Shown: positions 39,820 to 50,027 of the stretch, in pieces
Position numbering within the stretch: the first letter of the stretch is position 1
Layout of the letters: each line of letters starts with the position of its first letter
Assembly: GCA_039105265.1 (NCBI GenBank)
Contig: JAPFFF010000067.1
Coordinates: forward strand, 310,001-374,000
Length of the DNA stretch: 64,000 nucleotides
Direction of reading: 5' to 3'
Origin: Tritrichomonas musculus
Lineage: Eukaryota; Parabasalia; Tritrichomonadida; Tritrichomonadidae
The notes under the pieces: generated by a model
Databases searched by the model: none
What the model saw: the letters and a program-made list of their open reading frames with translations, nothing else
What the model was told of the DNA's origin: nothing
Translations under genes and position numbers: made by a program

Positions 39820-41693
39820 TTAAGTTAATAAAAATATGAGAAATATTAAAGACTAATCTTGGCAATTTGTTATTATTTTAATAATTTTTTTTCATTTTAA
39901 ATATTTTTTTCATATTATAAATTGCTAAAAAGATTGAATTTTTCATTGATGTATATTGATACTTTTGTATTCAAATATTTAAAAAAAAATAGTAAAATGC
40001 ATTCAAATTGTGAGCAGGTCATTCATATCGGATTTTTATAATTCATATAAAATGTAAATAAAATTTTAGAGTATTAAAAATATATATCTAATAGATTTAT
40101 ATTATTTTCAATCCAAACGTGAAAAAATATTGTAATGTTTAAAAAGAGTTTTCAAAGATAACATTATTTTTTTAAATAATTGAAAAGAAATTCTGACGAA
40201 TTGAATAGGCAAAAAAAGAAGAAAAAGGTTTTATTACTGTAATGATCCAAATTTATCATTTATCGACCATAAAGAAAATTATAGAATGAGATTTTGTTAC
40301 CATTTCAAAAATAAATTGATTCAAATAAACTGTTTTTTTTACGATTTTTTATTTGTCAACTATCCTGATAAATTTTGATTAGAAGTATAAAAAAAAAGAT
40401 GATGCTGATTTTAAATATATTTGTAGTTTTTCAGTTTGTTCCATTGTATGATATAGGTTTTTTTATATTTATTTGAAAAAAATAGGATAGAGTATTGGCA
40501 TTTTTTTCTCATATATTTATAATATCTTCTTCTTTGTTTGGTTAATTTTCACTACGTTGTGAACATTCCATTTATTCTTCTATTTTTCTTTTTCGTTATA
40601 AACTCATCCAAATAGAAAAGAGAAGCAGTTTATATGAATACGTTTCTAATTCGATAAATTTGATTGAGTGTTAGTTGTTAAGAATAGGTTTAATCATTAT
40701 TTGGCAAATAAAATAAAAAAAAAAAAAAAAAAGCAGAAATTGATTGATTTTTGATCAAATCAAGATTATAGTGATCAATAAAATAATAATAATAAAATTA
40801 ATTAATATTATCAACAATAAAAAATATGATAAGAATTTAAATATTTAAAAAAACTAGAAGAATTTTAGAAATGCTTAAAACTCTTAAATTAAAATGATTG
40901 CTTTTTATAAGTCAAATACGAGTAATGATTGATATTTTGCTGTGTAAAATACTTGGCCTTTTATTTCAAAAATATCACCTTTCAATAGAATTTTATTCAA
41001 TTTTTTTTATTTGATTAAACTTTTTAAATTATAATTACATACTTCGGATATATCTACAATTTTTGATAAATCCCTATTAGAATTATTGTTTTGTTGATAA
41101 ACGCAATAAAAATAATAAATTTACCTAAAAGATTGTTTTTATTTTAGTAAATAGTGGTTATATGAAGCTTAAATTATTAAACGTTATATAATATCGCTAT
41201 TATTATTTATTATTAGTGATTTAATCAGCCAATAATAGTCCAAATACGATATAAAAAACTATATATATATTTTCAACCATGGTTTTTGAATAGTTTATTT
41301 TCTTTCAAAATACTATGGTTGTTATCAAAATTTCAATTTCGATTATCATTCCACCTCCTCTAACTTTTTTAGTTTTAATTTATCGAATACTTAATTAAAA
41401 TCTTTTCATTTATATAGATATATATATAATAGTTTTGTTCTCAATAATTTCTAAAATTATTTCAGAACTCTTTGAAAAGTTTTCTGAATTAAGACGTTTT
41501 ATGATCTATGTTCATGCATTTATCTTTTTAAAATTAAAAATAAATTATCTTTTTGGATTATTTAGCAAAGTAAAAAAAATCAATTTATTTTTATAACAAA
41601 TAAAAAGTATTCAAATTTGAAAGTGAAAAACGATTTTACAAAATTTTCAAAGCAACAATCAAATTTGAAAACTTGTGAGAGAATTTTAAAAAA
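39820..41693. other. AT-rich intergenic DNA
   Basis: 1.87 kb without a supported gene. It has long A and T runs (an A-run near 40711-40733), ATATATAT stretches near 41265 and 41415, and no paired repeats or tRNA-like structure that I can defend. Confidence 0.55.
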
Positions 41694-42008
41694 ATGTTTT
41701 TTATCTTCTTCATTCAGATACTCAATGCAGAAACCTCATCGCTTTCCAATCCTTCAAAAGAGACTCTGGTAAGTTCAAATATTAATGATCAAATTAAAAT
41801 TTCTGATTCTTGTAATAATTCATTGACTTATCATATTGAAGCAGAAAAACTTATATTGACAGGTTCTAAAAAAATGGATAGTATAGATTCTAATAAGCAG
41901 ACTTATAAAGCCAATTTTGCTTTTTTATATTTGGCACAATTGGCATTATCAACTCTTTCTTTTTGCCTGATTCTTCTGAGAGTCATATTTTATATATTTA
42001 AAAAGTAA
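41694..42008 (+). CDS. Small type I membrane protein candidate, 104 aa
   Basis: ATG-started frame with a hydrophobic N-terminus (MFFIFFIQILNAETS, signal-peptide-like with cleavage plausible after NAE), a 55-residue polar Ser/Asn/Lys-rich ectodomain, one C-terminal transmembrane segment (LYLAQLALSTLSFCLILLRVIFYIF) and a terminal KK. The layout is coherent for a short secreted or surface-anchored protein. No family is recognised, and in such AT-rich DNA a chance frame is possible. Confidence 0.35.
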   Translation: MFFIFFIQILNAETSSLSNPSKETLVSSNINDQIKISDSCNNSLTYHIEAEKLILTGSKKMDSIDSNKQTYKANFAFLYLAQLALSTLSFCLILLRVIFYIFKK

Positions 42009-42084
42009 TGTTATTTATTAATTTGGGAATTTAATTCTTTTTTCTGTGTAAATATTGACCTAATTCGTAATCGCCCGTAATCGT

Positions 42085-42180
42085 AATTGCTGTGGCGGTT
42101 TAGGTCAATATTGACCTTGTGTCGTACCATAGAAAAAAAAGTCTGGAACTTTTTTGTACTTTTGAAAAAAAAGGCATGGG
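42085..42180. mobile_element. Relic of the long-TIR MITE family (see 50026-50775)
   Basis: This stretch matches about 85 bp of the 50026-50775 terminal repeats with substitutions: AGGTCAATATTGACCTTG, a TCGTAC block, an AGAAAAAAAAGT run, and CTTTTTTGTACTTTTG. Only one end is recognisable. It shows that the family is older and more dispersed than the single perfect copy suggests. Confidence 0.7.
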
Positions 42181-42309
42181 ATATTGGATGCAACGATAAA
42201 AAAGTGACACTATATTTACGCCCTAATAAAAATTATTAAAAACAGGAAATATAAATTAAGAAAACTTTAATAAATATAGAATCCTGTTAATGACAAAAAA
42301 AATCAAAGC

Positions 42310-42664
42310 TTAAGGTTCTCCTTCCCTAAAAAAATGTAAATTATTCAATATTGAATTAACTCATAGAATATATAATTCAATAGAGAATTTTTCGGAAAAA
42401 GTTTTGGTGAAAAATAAAAATATTTGACCTCAACGATTAAATCTTATTTTATTCAAAATTTTATTGATTTTTAAATTCTATGATTTCTATCTGTAAAAAA
42501 ACAAAATCGGTAAGATTTCATAAATATATTTTTATTCAATCATTTGAAATATATATCTATATAAATTTTATATTTTAATTCATTTTAAAAAACGATATTT
42601 ATGTATATTTTATTTGTGAAATCTCATTGAATTGAATCTTATGAATTTGAAAGGAGAACCTTAA
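42310..42664. mobile_element. MITE, 355 bp, TTAA-flanked, TIR TTAAGGTTCTCCTT
   Basis: Left end TTAAGGTTCTCCTTCC and right end, read in reverse, TTAAGGTTCTCCTTTC, both beginning with TTAA. The interior is AT-rich and non-coding. A TTAA duplication is the piggyBac-type target; TA with Tc1/mariner ends is the alternative. Its TTAAGGT start resembles the MITE pair at 44194 and 51400, so these may be related. Confidence 0.75.
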
Positions 42665-42845
42665 TGACATTTTTATAAAGAAAAATAAATATATACGATC
42701 AATATTGACCTTTTAGTTTTTTATATTTTAACCTTTAAATTATAAAAAATATAAGATCAAAAAACATAGAAAAAGTTTATATATTTATTTATGAAATAAA
42801 AATTTTATTAATACATAACGGTCAAAAATAAATATATTTATTGAC

Positions 42846-42991
42846 TATTTTCACCATTCGAACGTTAATTGTCATTAAGGGCCGTTATTTGTCATTAAGA
42901 ACGATCAAAGTTCACGTAAATTTTTGATCATTTTCACCATTCGAACGTTAGTTGTCATTAAAGGCCGTTATTTGTCATTAAGAACGATCAC
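42846..42991. repeat. Two tandem copies of a 63-bp unit, period 83 bp
   Basis: Two copies (42846-42908 and 42929-42991) share TTTTCACCATTCGAACGTTA, GTCATTAA and GGCCGTTATTTGTCATTAAG with only a few differences. Single GTCATTAA units recur near 43030 and 43053. The array lies just upstream of the transposon-like fragment at 43101 and may be its subterminal region. Confidence 0.8.
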
Positions 42992-43100
42992 AATATGGTA
43001 AAAATTACAACTATTTTGTCTTTATAAATTCAGCTGTCATTAATAAAAATCGTTGTCATTAAGGAAATCCTTTTACTTTTTATGCAAATAATATAGGTAA

Positions 43101-43871
43101 ATGAAAACACCATCTGACCGAAATCGAAAAACTGAAGTACCATTTGGATGGACTCAAGTAGAAAGAAAGACAAAAGATGGAAAGACTGTAAAAGATTGGA
43201 GGTGTCCGCATATCCATCGAAATGGATTTACAAATAAAATGGAGCGATGTTCCTATACTTGCAGAAAGGACAGGACCGTATTTAAACATATTCATGAATA
43301 TAGAATACCGCCTGAGATAGACGATTTATTACCCGAAGAATTTAAAATAAATAACAATTCATTTACTAATCAATCTTTTAATAAAAACATTGAAGAATTA
43401 ACTGCTAGGTTTATAGGTTCTACGTCAATTTCTTCGTCAGTTGCTTGCTCAGAACAATTCCGATCTTTGATTTGTGGTATTTCACAGTTGAGTGTTGAAT
43501 TTTTCTTAAAAACTCAAAGCATATCAAAAGATCCAAGCCAAATTATAAAGTGCATTAACAAAAATAATATTAAAGAATCACTTATAAATGAAGGATGCAA
43601 AGCTTTTAACTCAATGATGTGTTTACTAAGTAAATATCGTTTTGTGAACCTGATGATTGATGCAGCCACTGTAAACACAATGCGTGTTGTACACACAACA
43701 TTATCAAATCCTTTTAGTTGTATGGCTCCTTTGCTATTCCATTCAACTAAAAAAGATGATGAAGAATGGGGAATTGAACAGTATAAGGTGGAACTTGAAT
43801 CAATTTTTGCCGAAATTGCTAGCTATAACATGTGCCATTTCATTTATCATTTATATAACATGTTAAATTAG
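43101..43871 (+). CDS. Transposon-derived protein fragment with zinc-finger-like N-terminus, 256 aa
   Basis: ATG-started frame. Residues 15-70 carry a Cys/His-rich segment (WRCPHIHRNG..RCSYTCRKD..FKHIHEY) like a transposon zinc finger. Residues about 175-205 (FVNLMIDAATVNTMRVVHTT) resemble the first catalytic-Asp strand of RNase H-fold transposases. The frame stops soon after FAEIASYNMCHF, where a full transposase core would need at least 200 more residues, so it appears 3'-truncated. The upstream tandem repeat supports a transposon origin. Family (hAT-like or other) is uncertain. Confidence 0.5.
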   Translation: MKTPSDRNRKTEVPFGWTQVERKTKDGKTVKDWRCPHIHRNGFTNKMERCSYTCRKDRTVFKHIHEYRIPPEIDDLLPEEFKINNNSFTNQSFNKNIEELTARFIGSTSISSSVACSEQFRSLICGISQLSVEFFLKTQSISKDPSQIIKCINKNNIKESLINEGCKAFNSMMCLLSKYRFVNLMIDAATVNTMRVVHTTLSNPFSCMAPLLFHSTKKDDEEWGIEQYKVELESIFAEIASYNMCHFIYHLYNMLN

Positions 43872-43984
43872 AAAAATGAGACAAAATAAATAAATATAAA
43901 TAGTAAAATAATAAGCATTAGGTTTTATTTTGAATAAAATATTATAGATATTGAAAAATATTGATATTAATATTTACCGATTCT

Positions 43985-44054
43985 TACCGCCAGCCGCGAG
44001 GTCCCGACTCGGCTTCACTTTGCTCAGCCTCGCTCGACGCCCGCCGAGGCGGTA
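43985..44054. other. GC-rich structured island
   Basis: About 70 bp of roughly two-thirds G+C in a background of roughly one-quarter. It closes with a 7-bp stem (TACCGCC at 43985-43991 with GGCGGTA at 44048-44054) and has an internal 6-bp stem (GCGAGG at 43996-44001 with CCTCGC at 44028-44033). It has no tRNA boxes. It could be a structured RNA, the end of a mobile element, or a fragment of foreign DNA. Confidence 0.5.
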
Positions 44055-44193
44055 TGTAGCCTCAGTAAAAATTATGTAAAAATATAAAAAGATTTTATTT
44101 TATCGAGTATTTATTAAAGATTATTTTTTCTGAGGATTTTCCACTTTTTGAAGTCTCCTCACAAAAGTACAACTATTTTAAAATTAATCCTAA

Positions 44194-44441
44194 TTAAGGT
44201 ACAAATCCAGTACGTTAAGTAACTTCAATTTTTTTTGACATTCTCAAAGAATAAAATGACTTGTTAAATAAAAAATGATTATTTTCATCCATTTCATATA
44301 ACATGACATAATTTTTATTTAAATTGTAAAATAAGTGTCAAAAACAAACCTAGTCAATTTAAACTTTTTCAGAGACATGCAACTATTCAAAAAATAAACG
44401 TTCTTCTATTCAAAAAATAACGTACTGGATTTGTACCTTAA
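44194..44441. mobile_element. MITE, 248 bp, TIR TTAAGGTACAAATCCAGTAC (copy 1)
   Basis: Perfect inverted ends: TTAAGGTACAAATCCAGTAC at the left and its complement at the right, both with TTAA at the very edge. The non-coding interior shares features with copy 2 at 51400-51626 (AAGTGTCAAA, CTTTTTC, CAGAGA/CTGAGA). A TTAA or TA target duplication is consistent with the flanks. Confidence 0.85.
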
Positions 44442-45567
44442 ACAACAAATTTAAATTTTGATGATTTTTACTTTGATTATTGAAGATATTCAGTTTTTTC
44501 CAAAAGATCATTAATTTAATATTTTTTCATAAAAATAGATTTTGTATGTTATAATAAATAGAAATAGTTATATTTTTAATTACAATACCTTTTTGATTCT
44601 TAAAAAAATAACATAAAATTTTCAATAAAAAAAATCACCTTTACGATTATTTTTTCACCTTTATAAACCAAAAAATAAATGCAAATATCTTTTTTTCTAC
44701 CGCCAAAAAACATTTTATAATAACAATATATTTTTAAAATATTATATGAAATGTATTTATGCAATAAAATATAAATATCACAATAGGATTTTACTTTCTA
44801 CCATTCTATTATAAATACAAATGATATAGCATCTGAAAAATCAAAATATTTGGTTTGAATTAAAGTTTTAAATTTATTCAAAAAAACTCAAAATCTGGCC
44901 AATTTACTAGCAGTAGCCTTTTCAATTTTTTTTTACTTTTGGGCTTTTATATTGAAAATTAAAAAAAAAAAAAATTAATATCTCAAAGTAACTTTTATTA
45001 ATTAACTCAAAAACAAGAGAATTTTTGTTTGTTAAATCTTCAGCCCCATATACACTTATCTGTATTCAACAGCAGAAACATCCGATTGTTTTTCTTACAT
45101 TAGTTTCACAAATCTATGTGGACAGCATTTCAAGCTTGATGATCATATTGTTTCTCTTCTATTTTTTTAAAATGGGGGGCGAAGAGAAACATTATATAAT
45201 GCTGGCAAAACAGAAGAAACATTAGAGCCAGAATAAGCATTAATAACTTAGGAAGTTTCAAATGAATTTGAATTATTCTGGTGGTTTTTCTAATACAGAA
45301 GCCATATTATTAAAAATGAAGTTTTATATGCAATTGCGCGATCCATCTTTGAATAAAATCAATACAGAAGGAATTTTTAATTCTTTCTCAAATATATGGA
45401 TGTCTTTATTAAAAGATCAAATGAATAAGTATTTGACAATATTGCTCATTTACTTTTATTCAAGCCAACGGAAATGCATATGTCATGGCTAATGGCTCAA
45501 ATACTATTACTCACTATGCTCCTATTGTAGATTCAAATAATGATTTTGAGATAGGAAAACCTGTATT

Positions 45568-45741
45568 TTTGACAAAGAGACAATAAAAGTATATGTTTAG
45601 AATTTTTTTGTTGTGAACTTTTTGAATGACACAGGTGATTGGAGCTTTTTGAAGGTTTTGAAAGCCGGGATCCAGGGGGGCCCTTGTAGTAGTGGTAGGC
45701 AGGGTCATTTTATATGGCCTAGCCAATCGTATACTACTAAA

Positions 45742-45742
<1 letters not shown>
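45568..45742. mobile_element. Relic of a Polinton terminal region
   Basis: Colinear with the right end of the 1-17279 element: GAGACAATAAAA, AATTTTTTTGTTGTGAAC, TTTTTGAATGA, GATTGGAGCTTTTTGAAGG and a final GTATACTACT correspond to 17110-17279 with substitutions and short indels. Only the terminal region is present, without genes. It is immediately followed by a 39-T tract (45745-45783). Divergence makes it much older than the large element. Confidence 0.7.

Positions 45743-45744
<2 letters not shown>

Positions 45745-45783
<39 letters not shown>
45745..45783. repeat. 39-nt T homopolymer
   Basis: One of four exceptional homopolymers in the window; the others are A runs at 49996-50024, 57927-57958 and 63849-63878. 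It abuts the Polinton-end relic. It could be a replication-slippage product or an insertion preference site; length may be inexact because of sequencing. Confidence 0.8.
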
Positions 45784-45786
<3 letters not shown>

Positions 45787-46340
45787 AAGGGTTTTCTGGA
45801 GGATGCAAGTCATTAATTACAACGGGACTGATAATATTTCATGTAACCAATCTTCAAGATAAATCAGTATTCAACGTTACAGCAACCATACTGACTTCAG
45901 TTTTATCGAACATAATTGTCCAAACCCAAGAAATATTAAAAAGTAACCTATGTTCTTCTTCAAAATCTGCTAAAAGTATGGTGATATATAAATTTATTTC
46001 TATATACTTTAGAAATTTCAATAGGATATGTTTTTATCAATTACAAGTTTACTTTATATTTATTAAAACAAATTAATTTATTATATTCAATAAGTAATGA
46101 AACAAATATTTCTAAAGATATGATTGATTATTTATTAAACCATTTTTCATCAATTATCAAATAAAAATTACCAATTTTGACATTTTTATTAACAGGAGAT
46201 GGTTTAAGATATTAGAATATTATAGATGATGAATCAATAGTTGATGGACACATAGCAGAAGATACTTTAAAAGAATTCTTAGGAAATACCAAAGATATTC
46301 AAAAATATTATAATTTTATGAACCTGTAGTTAATATTTGG

Positions 46341-46498
46341 GGTGCTGCCTGGCTAAAATAATTCGAGATAACAACGGGATAATGATACATGTATGTGCTC
46401 CTGAAACATAATTAATTCCTTGTCATACGTCGATAGTCTCCTATCTGATCCCCAGATAACTATATAAACCATGCTAAATTGTTTTGACCAGGCAGCAC
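46341..46498. mobile_element. Short MITE or foldback, about 158 bp, TIR GTGCTGCCTGG
   Basis: Left arm GTGCTGCCTGGCTAAAATAATT and right arm, in reverse complement, GTGCTGCCTGGTCAAAACAATT, about 22 bp each with a few mismatches, enclosing 114 bp. No target duplication is clear. It interrupts the decayed coding region. Confidence 0.65.
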
Positions 46499-46953
46499 CT
46501 CTTATAGTAATTACTCCTGCTATGGAGCATAGAAAATATACAAATTTTATTTACAAAGAAACATATACTGATGCAACTCCACTGCAAATACTGACACATT
46601 CAAATATATTCCAAGAATTATCATCTATTAATGTAAACAGATTGAATTATGTGATTCTTAGACAAGTTATTATTGAGAATCAAACACTTGCAACGATTAT
46701 TTCTGAATCATGAACAATTTATAGGTGTTTTCTTTAAACAAATATTTCACCTGACAATTTTATGAAATTAGCTAATGGACATAAAGTATCAAGAAATTTA
46801 TTAAATAGAGTTGGATGTGATTATTTCATTGCATCAATTCTTCTTTTCAAAAAAGATCAGCATGCTTTCTTATTGATGCATAGAAAATATACATCTATTT
46901 CAGTTCAACAACTCATTTTTCTAGCATTTTTTCTTATAAATATGGTTCTATAA

Positions 46954-47813
46954 CAATGATTTATTCTCTTTGTTTTAATTTATTCTTACTATTATTTATA
47001 CAATATTATTAGTTGAAATAAATTAATTAAAAGTAAATTATATATGTAATTCATTTCATCTTAAGGACGTGGTAGGACCAAATATAACCTCATTTTTGTA
47101 TGTAAAATATCTCATTTAATATTTATTATCACAAAACTTTATCAATTAAATTGCATTAACATTTAAATATATAATACTATTTTACCATTAATTTCAAAAA
47201 TTATCCCAGAAGACAATTTGCAGTCATTCAATTTTTATGATATCGGACCTGTTGAAGTATAAATTTTTGAATAAAAAAGTAAATGAATTAAAAAAATACT
47301 CAATAGAAAATACTCAGCAAATGATTAATTTTGATATATTAATAGTTCAAGTGCTACATTTGTGAATTCGCATACTTCTATTCATTTGAAAGTTATGAAT
47401 TTGGTTAAAACCACTTTTTTTATCACCTCATTAAAATTGAATTTTAATGTATGCAATAAATAATATTATAGTAAACTTACAAATATCCCAAAATTAAACT
47501 CTATTTAAGAAAAAAGTATAACAAAATTTTTTCTGGTTTGCCAATCAGAAAACAAATACCATTAGTTGAAGATGGATAGTCTGGTGATAATGGTTTAATC
47601 AATGCGCCTTCAATTTCTTTTTCTTCAATGTTGTTTTAATTAGTGATTCAACTTATTTTATTAATCTGTTCTTTTTATTTATTTATAAATGTTTTCATTC
47701 GAAGATTATTTAAAGCTTTTGGAACGAATGGCTGTCATTCAAATGTATATTGAAATCACTGGATTTGTTATCAATAAATTTTCAAAAATATGTAATAAAT
47801 ATATGAACGACAA
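46954..47813. other. AT-rich intergenic DNA
   Basis: 860 bp with no supported gene or paired repeat. The stretch near 47064-47082 (AAGGACGTGGTAGGACCAAA) is echoed in inverted orientation near 51074-51092 (TTTGATCCTACCACGTCCTT), a distant inverted repeat worth noting. Confidence 0.5.
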
Positions 47814-48790
47814 TTAGGACCATTTTAATATTTGTGGTGGTATCGTTGATTGTTTACTCCAATATTCACGTTCCATTCGACTCAGCATCGCTGGATTACC
47901 TTCTCTCAAATTTCTCGCTGCTATCTTATCTTTCACACGACCTTCATAAAAGACTTGATACTGATTTAGTTTTTTATTGTAGCCAGTTATTTTGTCAATT
48001 ATTCCACGTTTACCATCCTTCAATGTCTCAGCAATATTTTTATTATCTGTCTTCACTAATTGATATCCAGGATATTTATCAACTGATTTATCTTTTGCTT
48101 TAATCATAAATTGATTCATCATCTGCATATCAATCATAAAACTTTCATTAACTGGTAATTTGACAGGAATTTTATAATTACGACCTCTATAGAATTCAAT
48201 CCAAAATGTTTGGTCAGTAGAATTCAATTTTAAATATTTGATTGGCGAGAAAATTTGATAACTATTTCCAACATATCCCTTGCTTGTCTCTTCAGCTATT
48301 GATGAATACACTTTGCAACTGTGTCTATCTCATACATTCTCAAATTTAATTTCTCTCATCAATTTTCCTTCAACCTTGTAGGTGCTATTTTGAAATGGCT
48401 CAAAGCAAACATTCATGATATCCGCAAAATCGCATTTAACATGTGGTTAATTATATTGTTCTTTGTTATTTTTGTTATAATATCTATAGTCCTATCCAAA
48501 AGTGGTTTCTGTCATTCAAAAGTGATCTGTCATTGTCTTGCTTTCCATCTTCCCTGAAGAACACGTATTATTTTGGTATTGGTGTGTAATCGATTGGGTC
48601 AGTTAATCGTTTCATTTATGATATCAATAAATTATATTTCATTCATTGTTATTGGTGGTTCGTTATCATTTATGATAGCAACACATGAATCATTACCAAC
48701 AGCTCTGACATCGAGGTTATGCATTAAATATAGGCGCCACAAGACTTTTAACATGACATTTCTTCTTGATTGTCATTTTGTCGTTTTCGT
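47814..48790 (-). pseudogene. Decayed minus-strand gene, unrecognised
   Basis: The longest frame (47814-48311) has no ATG for its first 58 residues and would need GTG. Coding-like sequence continues upstream in other frames: CDFADIMNVCFEPFQNSTYK near 48360-48440 and LDVRAVGNDSCVAIINDNEP near 48640-48720. At least three frame changes are needed, so this is a broken gene. The C-terminal part (GIIDKITGYNKKLNQYQVFY) looks like a small Tudor/chromo-type barrel followed by a basic end (MLSRMEREYWSKQ). That reading is tentative. Confidence 0.55.
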
Positions 48791-49010
48791 TATTAAAATA
48801 GACTAAAAGTGTAAGTTTCATGTGTGTAGTGTGGTGTGAAACACCCACTACCATATTTAACTATGTTGATAATTTTGTGAATCAGCTGGCCGATGCAAAT
48901 GACTATATATAAACCCAAATATATTTTGATCATGAACCAAACAATCATAAACACATATAATCCTCCTCATAAGCGAATAACAAAAAAAGGATAGTCTACT
49001 TTTAAAATAA

Positions 49011-49043
<33 letters not shown>
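49011..49043. repeat. (TA)n microsatellite
   Basis: An uninterrupted TA-dinucleotide tract of about 30 bp near 49015-49042, followed directly by a short hydrophobic frame. Simple-sequence DNA with no further information. Confidence 0.85.
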
Positions 49044-49045
<2 letters not shown>

Positions 49046-49078
49046 AAAGAAGGAACAACATACTTATCAACAATTTCG

Positions 49079-49159
49079 ATGGATAATGAAGTGAAACTAC
49101 CATTGTTCATCATCTTTTTCTTTTTTGTCATCATTTTCTTTTTCTTCTTTGTAGTTTGA
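49079..49159 (+). CDS. Possible 26-aa hydrophobic microprotein
   Basis: ATG to TGA encodes MDNEVKLP followed by an 18-residue stretch made only of Phe, Ile and Val. The arrangement of a short polar head and a single transmembrane helix is clean, but a frame this short in T-rich DNA can arise by chance. A downstream open stretch after TTTCAG near 49229 (SPIRLGKYYDEEYTNG) is in a different phase and could be an unrelated relic. Confidence 0.15.
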   Translation: MDNEVKLPLFIIFFFFVIIFFFFFVV

Positions 49160-49357
49160 ATTTATTACATGCTAGCGTATGGAATTGTATGAGTATAATG
49201 AGTTAATATTCTGTATTATATAATTTCAGTCCTATACGATTGGGTAAATATTATGATGAAGAATACACTAATGGTGAGATCTTTAATAAATCCATTAATG
49301 ATGATAAGATTGATTCATTTTTTGCATTTTCAATATAATTATATAAACAAGGAACGC

Positions 49358-49384
49358 CACTTTTTGAACTGCGTTCAAAAAGTG
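49358..49384. repeat. Dispersed hairpin, CACTTTTTGAA..TTCAAAAAGTG
   Basis: Perfect 11-bp arms with a 5-nt loop (CTGCG). A sister hairpin lies at 57999-58021 (CTTTTTGAGC TAC GCTCAAAAAG), and half-related sequences occur near 58757 and 62114. It may be a small dispersed element or a structured RNA signal. Confidence 0.7.
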
Positions 49385-49562
49385 TCTAGTACACAGTTTT
49401 TTTCTTTTAGAAAAAAGAATATATCTATATAAAAGGCATTCAAATAAACAATAATTTAGTCAAAATTTTATTCTAAAATTAACAGAGAATAAAAAACTTT
49501 ATTAATGCTTTCAGTAAAAAAACTAACAAAAGTTTGTAATTAGCAAAAACACGAATCAGTTA

Positions 49563-49880
49563 TTAACATCAATGTTTGTCTGTTGTTAGCATAGATGTTT
49601 ATCTGTTGTTAGCATCGATGTTTTTCTGTTGTTAGCATCGATGTTTTTCTGTTGTTAGCATCGATGTTTTTCTGTTGTTAGCATCGATGTTTTTCTGTTG
49701 TTAGCATCGATGTTTTTCTGTTGTAAGCATCAATATTTGTATGCTGTTAGCATCAATGTTTGTCTGTTGTTAGCATCGATGTTTTTCTGTTGTTAGCATC
49801 GATGTTTATCTATTGTAAGCATCGATGTTTATCTGTTGTTAGCATCAATATTTATCTGTTGCTAGAATCAATGTTTGTCA
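49563..49880. repeat. 23-bp minisatellite, about 14 units
   Basis: Units of GTTAGCATCGATGTTTTTCT plus GTT, nearly identical in the centre and diverging at the edges (CATCAATATTTGTATGC-type variants). Each unit contains ATCGAT. No coding function. It is followed by a second array at 49895-49963. Confidence 0.95.
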
Positions 49881-49894
49881 ATATTTAAGATAAT

Positions 49895-49963
49895 ATTATC
49901 TGGCGGTAGGATTATCTGGCTGTGGGATTTATCTGGCTGTGGAATTTATCTGGCTATGAGATT
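49895..49963. repeat. 17-18-bp minisatellite, four units
   Basis: Four units of the form TTATCTGGCTGTGGGAT with small changes (GGCGGTAGGA, GGCTATGAGA), directly after the 23-bp array and just before an A29 tract and a MITE. Confidence 0.85.
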
Positions 49964-49991
49964 AAACAATTCTATTTCTTTTTGATAAATT

Positions 49992-50025
<34 letters not shown>

Positions 50026-50027
<2 letters not shown>

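Larger units (their letters stand above)
43872..45024. other. Gene-poor region with GC-rich island and MITE
   Basis: Apart from the structured island at 43985-44054 and the MITE at 44194-44441 (listed separately), this 1.15 kb is AT-rich with no supported gene. Confidence 0.55.
45025..46953 (+). pseudogene. Decayed plus-strand coding region, unrecognised
   Basis: Coding-like plus-strand pieces are scattered over about 1.9 kb: near 45262-45492 (YSGGFSNTEAILLKMKFYM), near 45850-46010 (FNVTATILTSVLSNIIVQTQ) and near 46471-46953 (HRKYTNFIYKETYTDATPLQ; KLANGHKVSRNLLNRVG). They are broken and interrupted by a Polinton-end relic (45568-45742) and a small MITE (46341-46498). I recognise no family; a virus-like origin cannot be excluded. 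Treated as a fossil. Confidence 0.4.

Noticed and set aside
48321-48806. Plus-strand hydrophobic frames
   Set aside because: The coding signal is on the minus strand here; these are complements of the decayed gene.
49159-49238. Intron joining the hydrophobic microprotein to a downstream segment
   Set aside because: Donor and acceptor do not fit trichomonad consensus and phases do not match.
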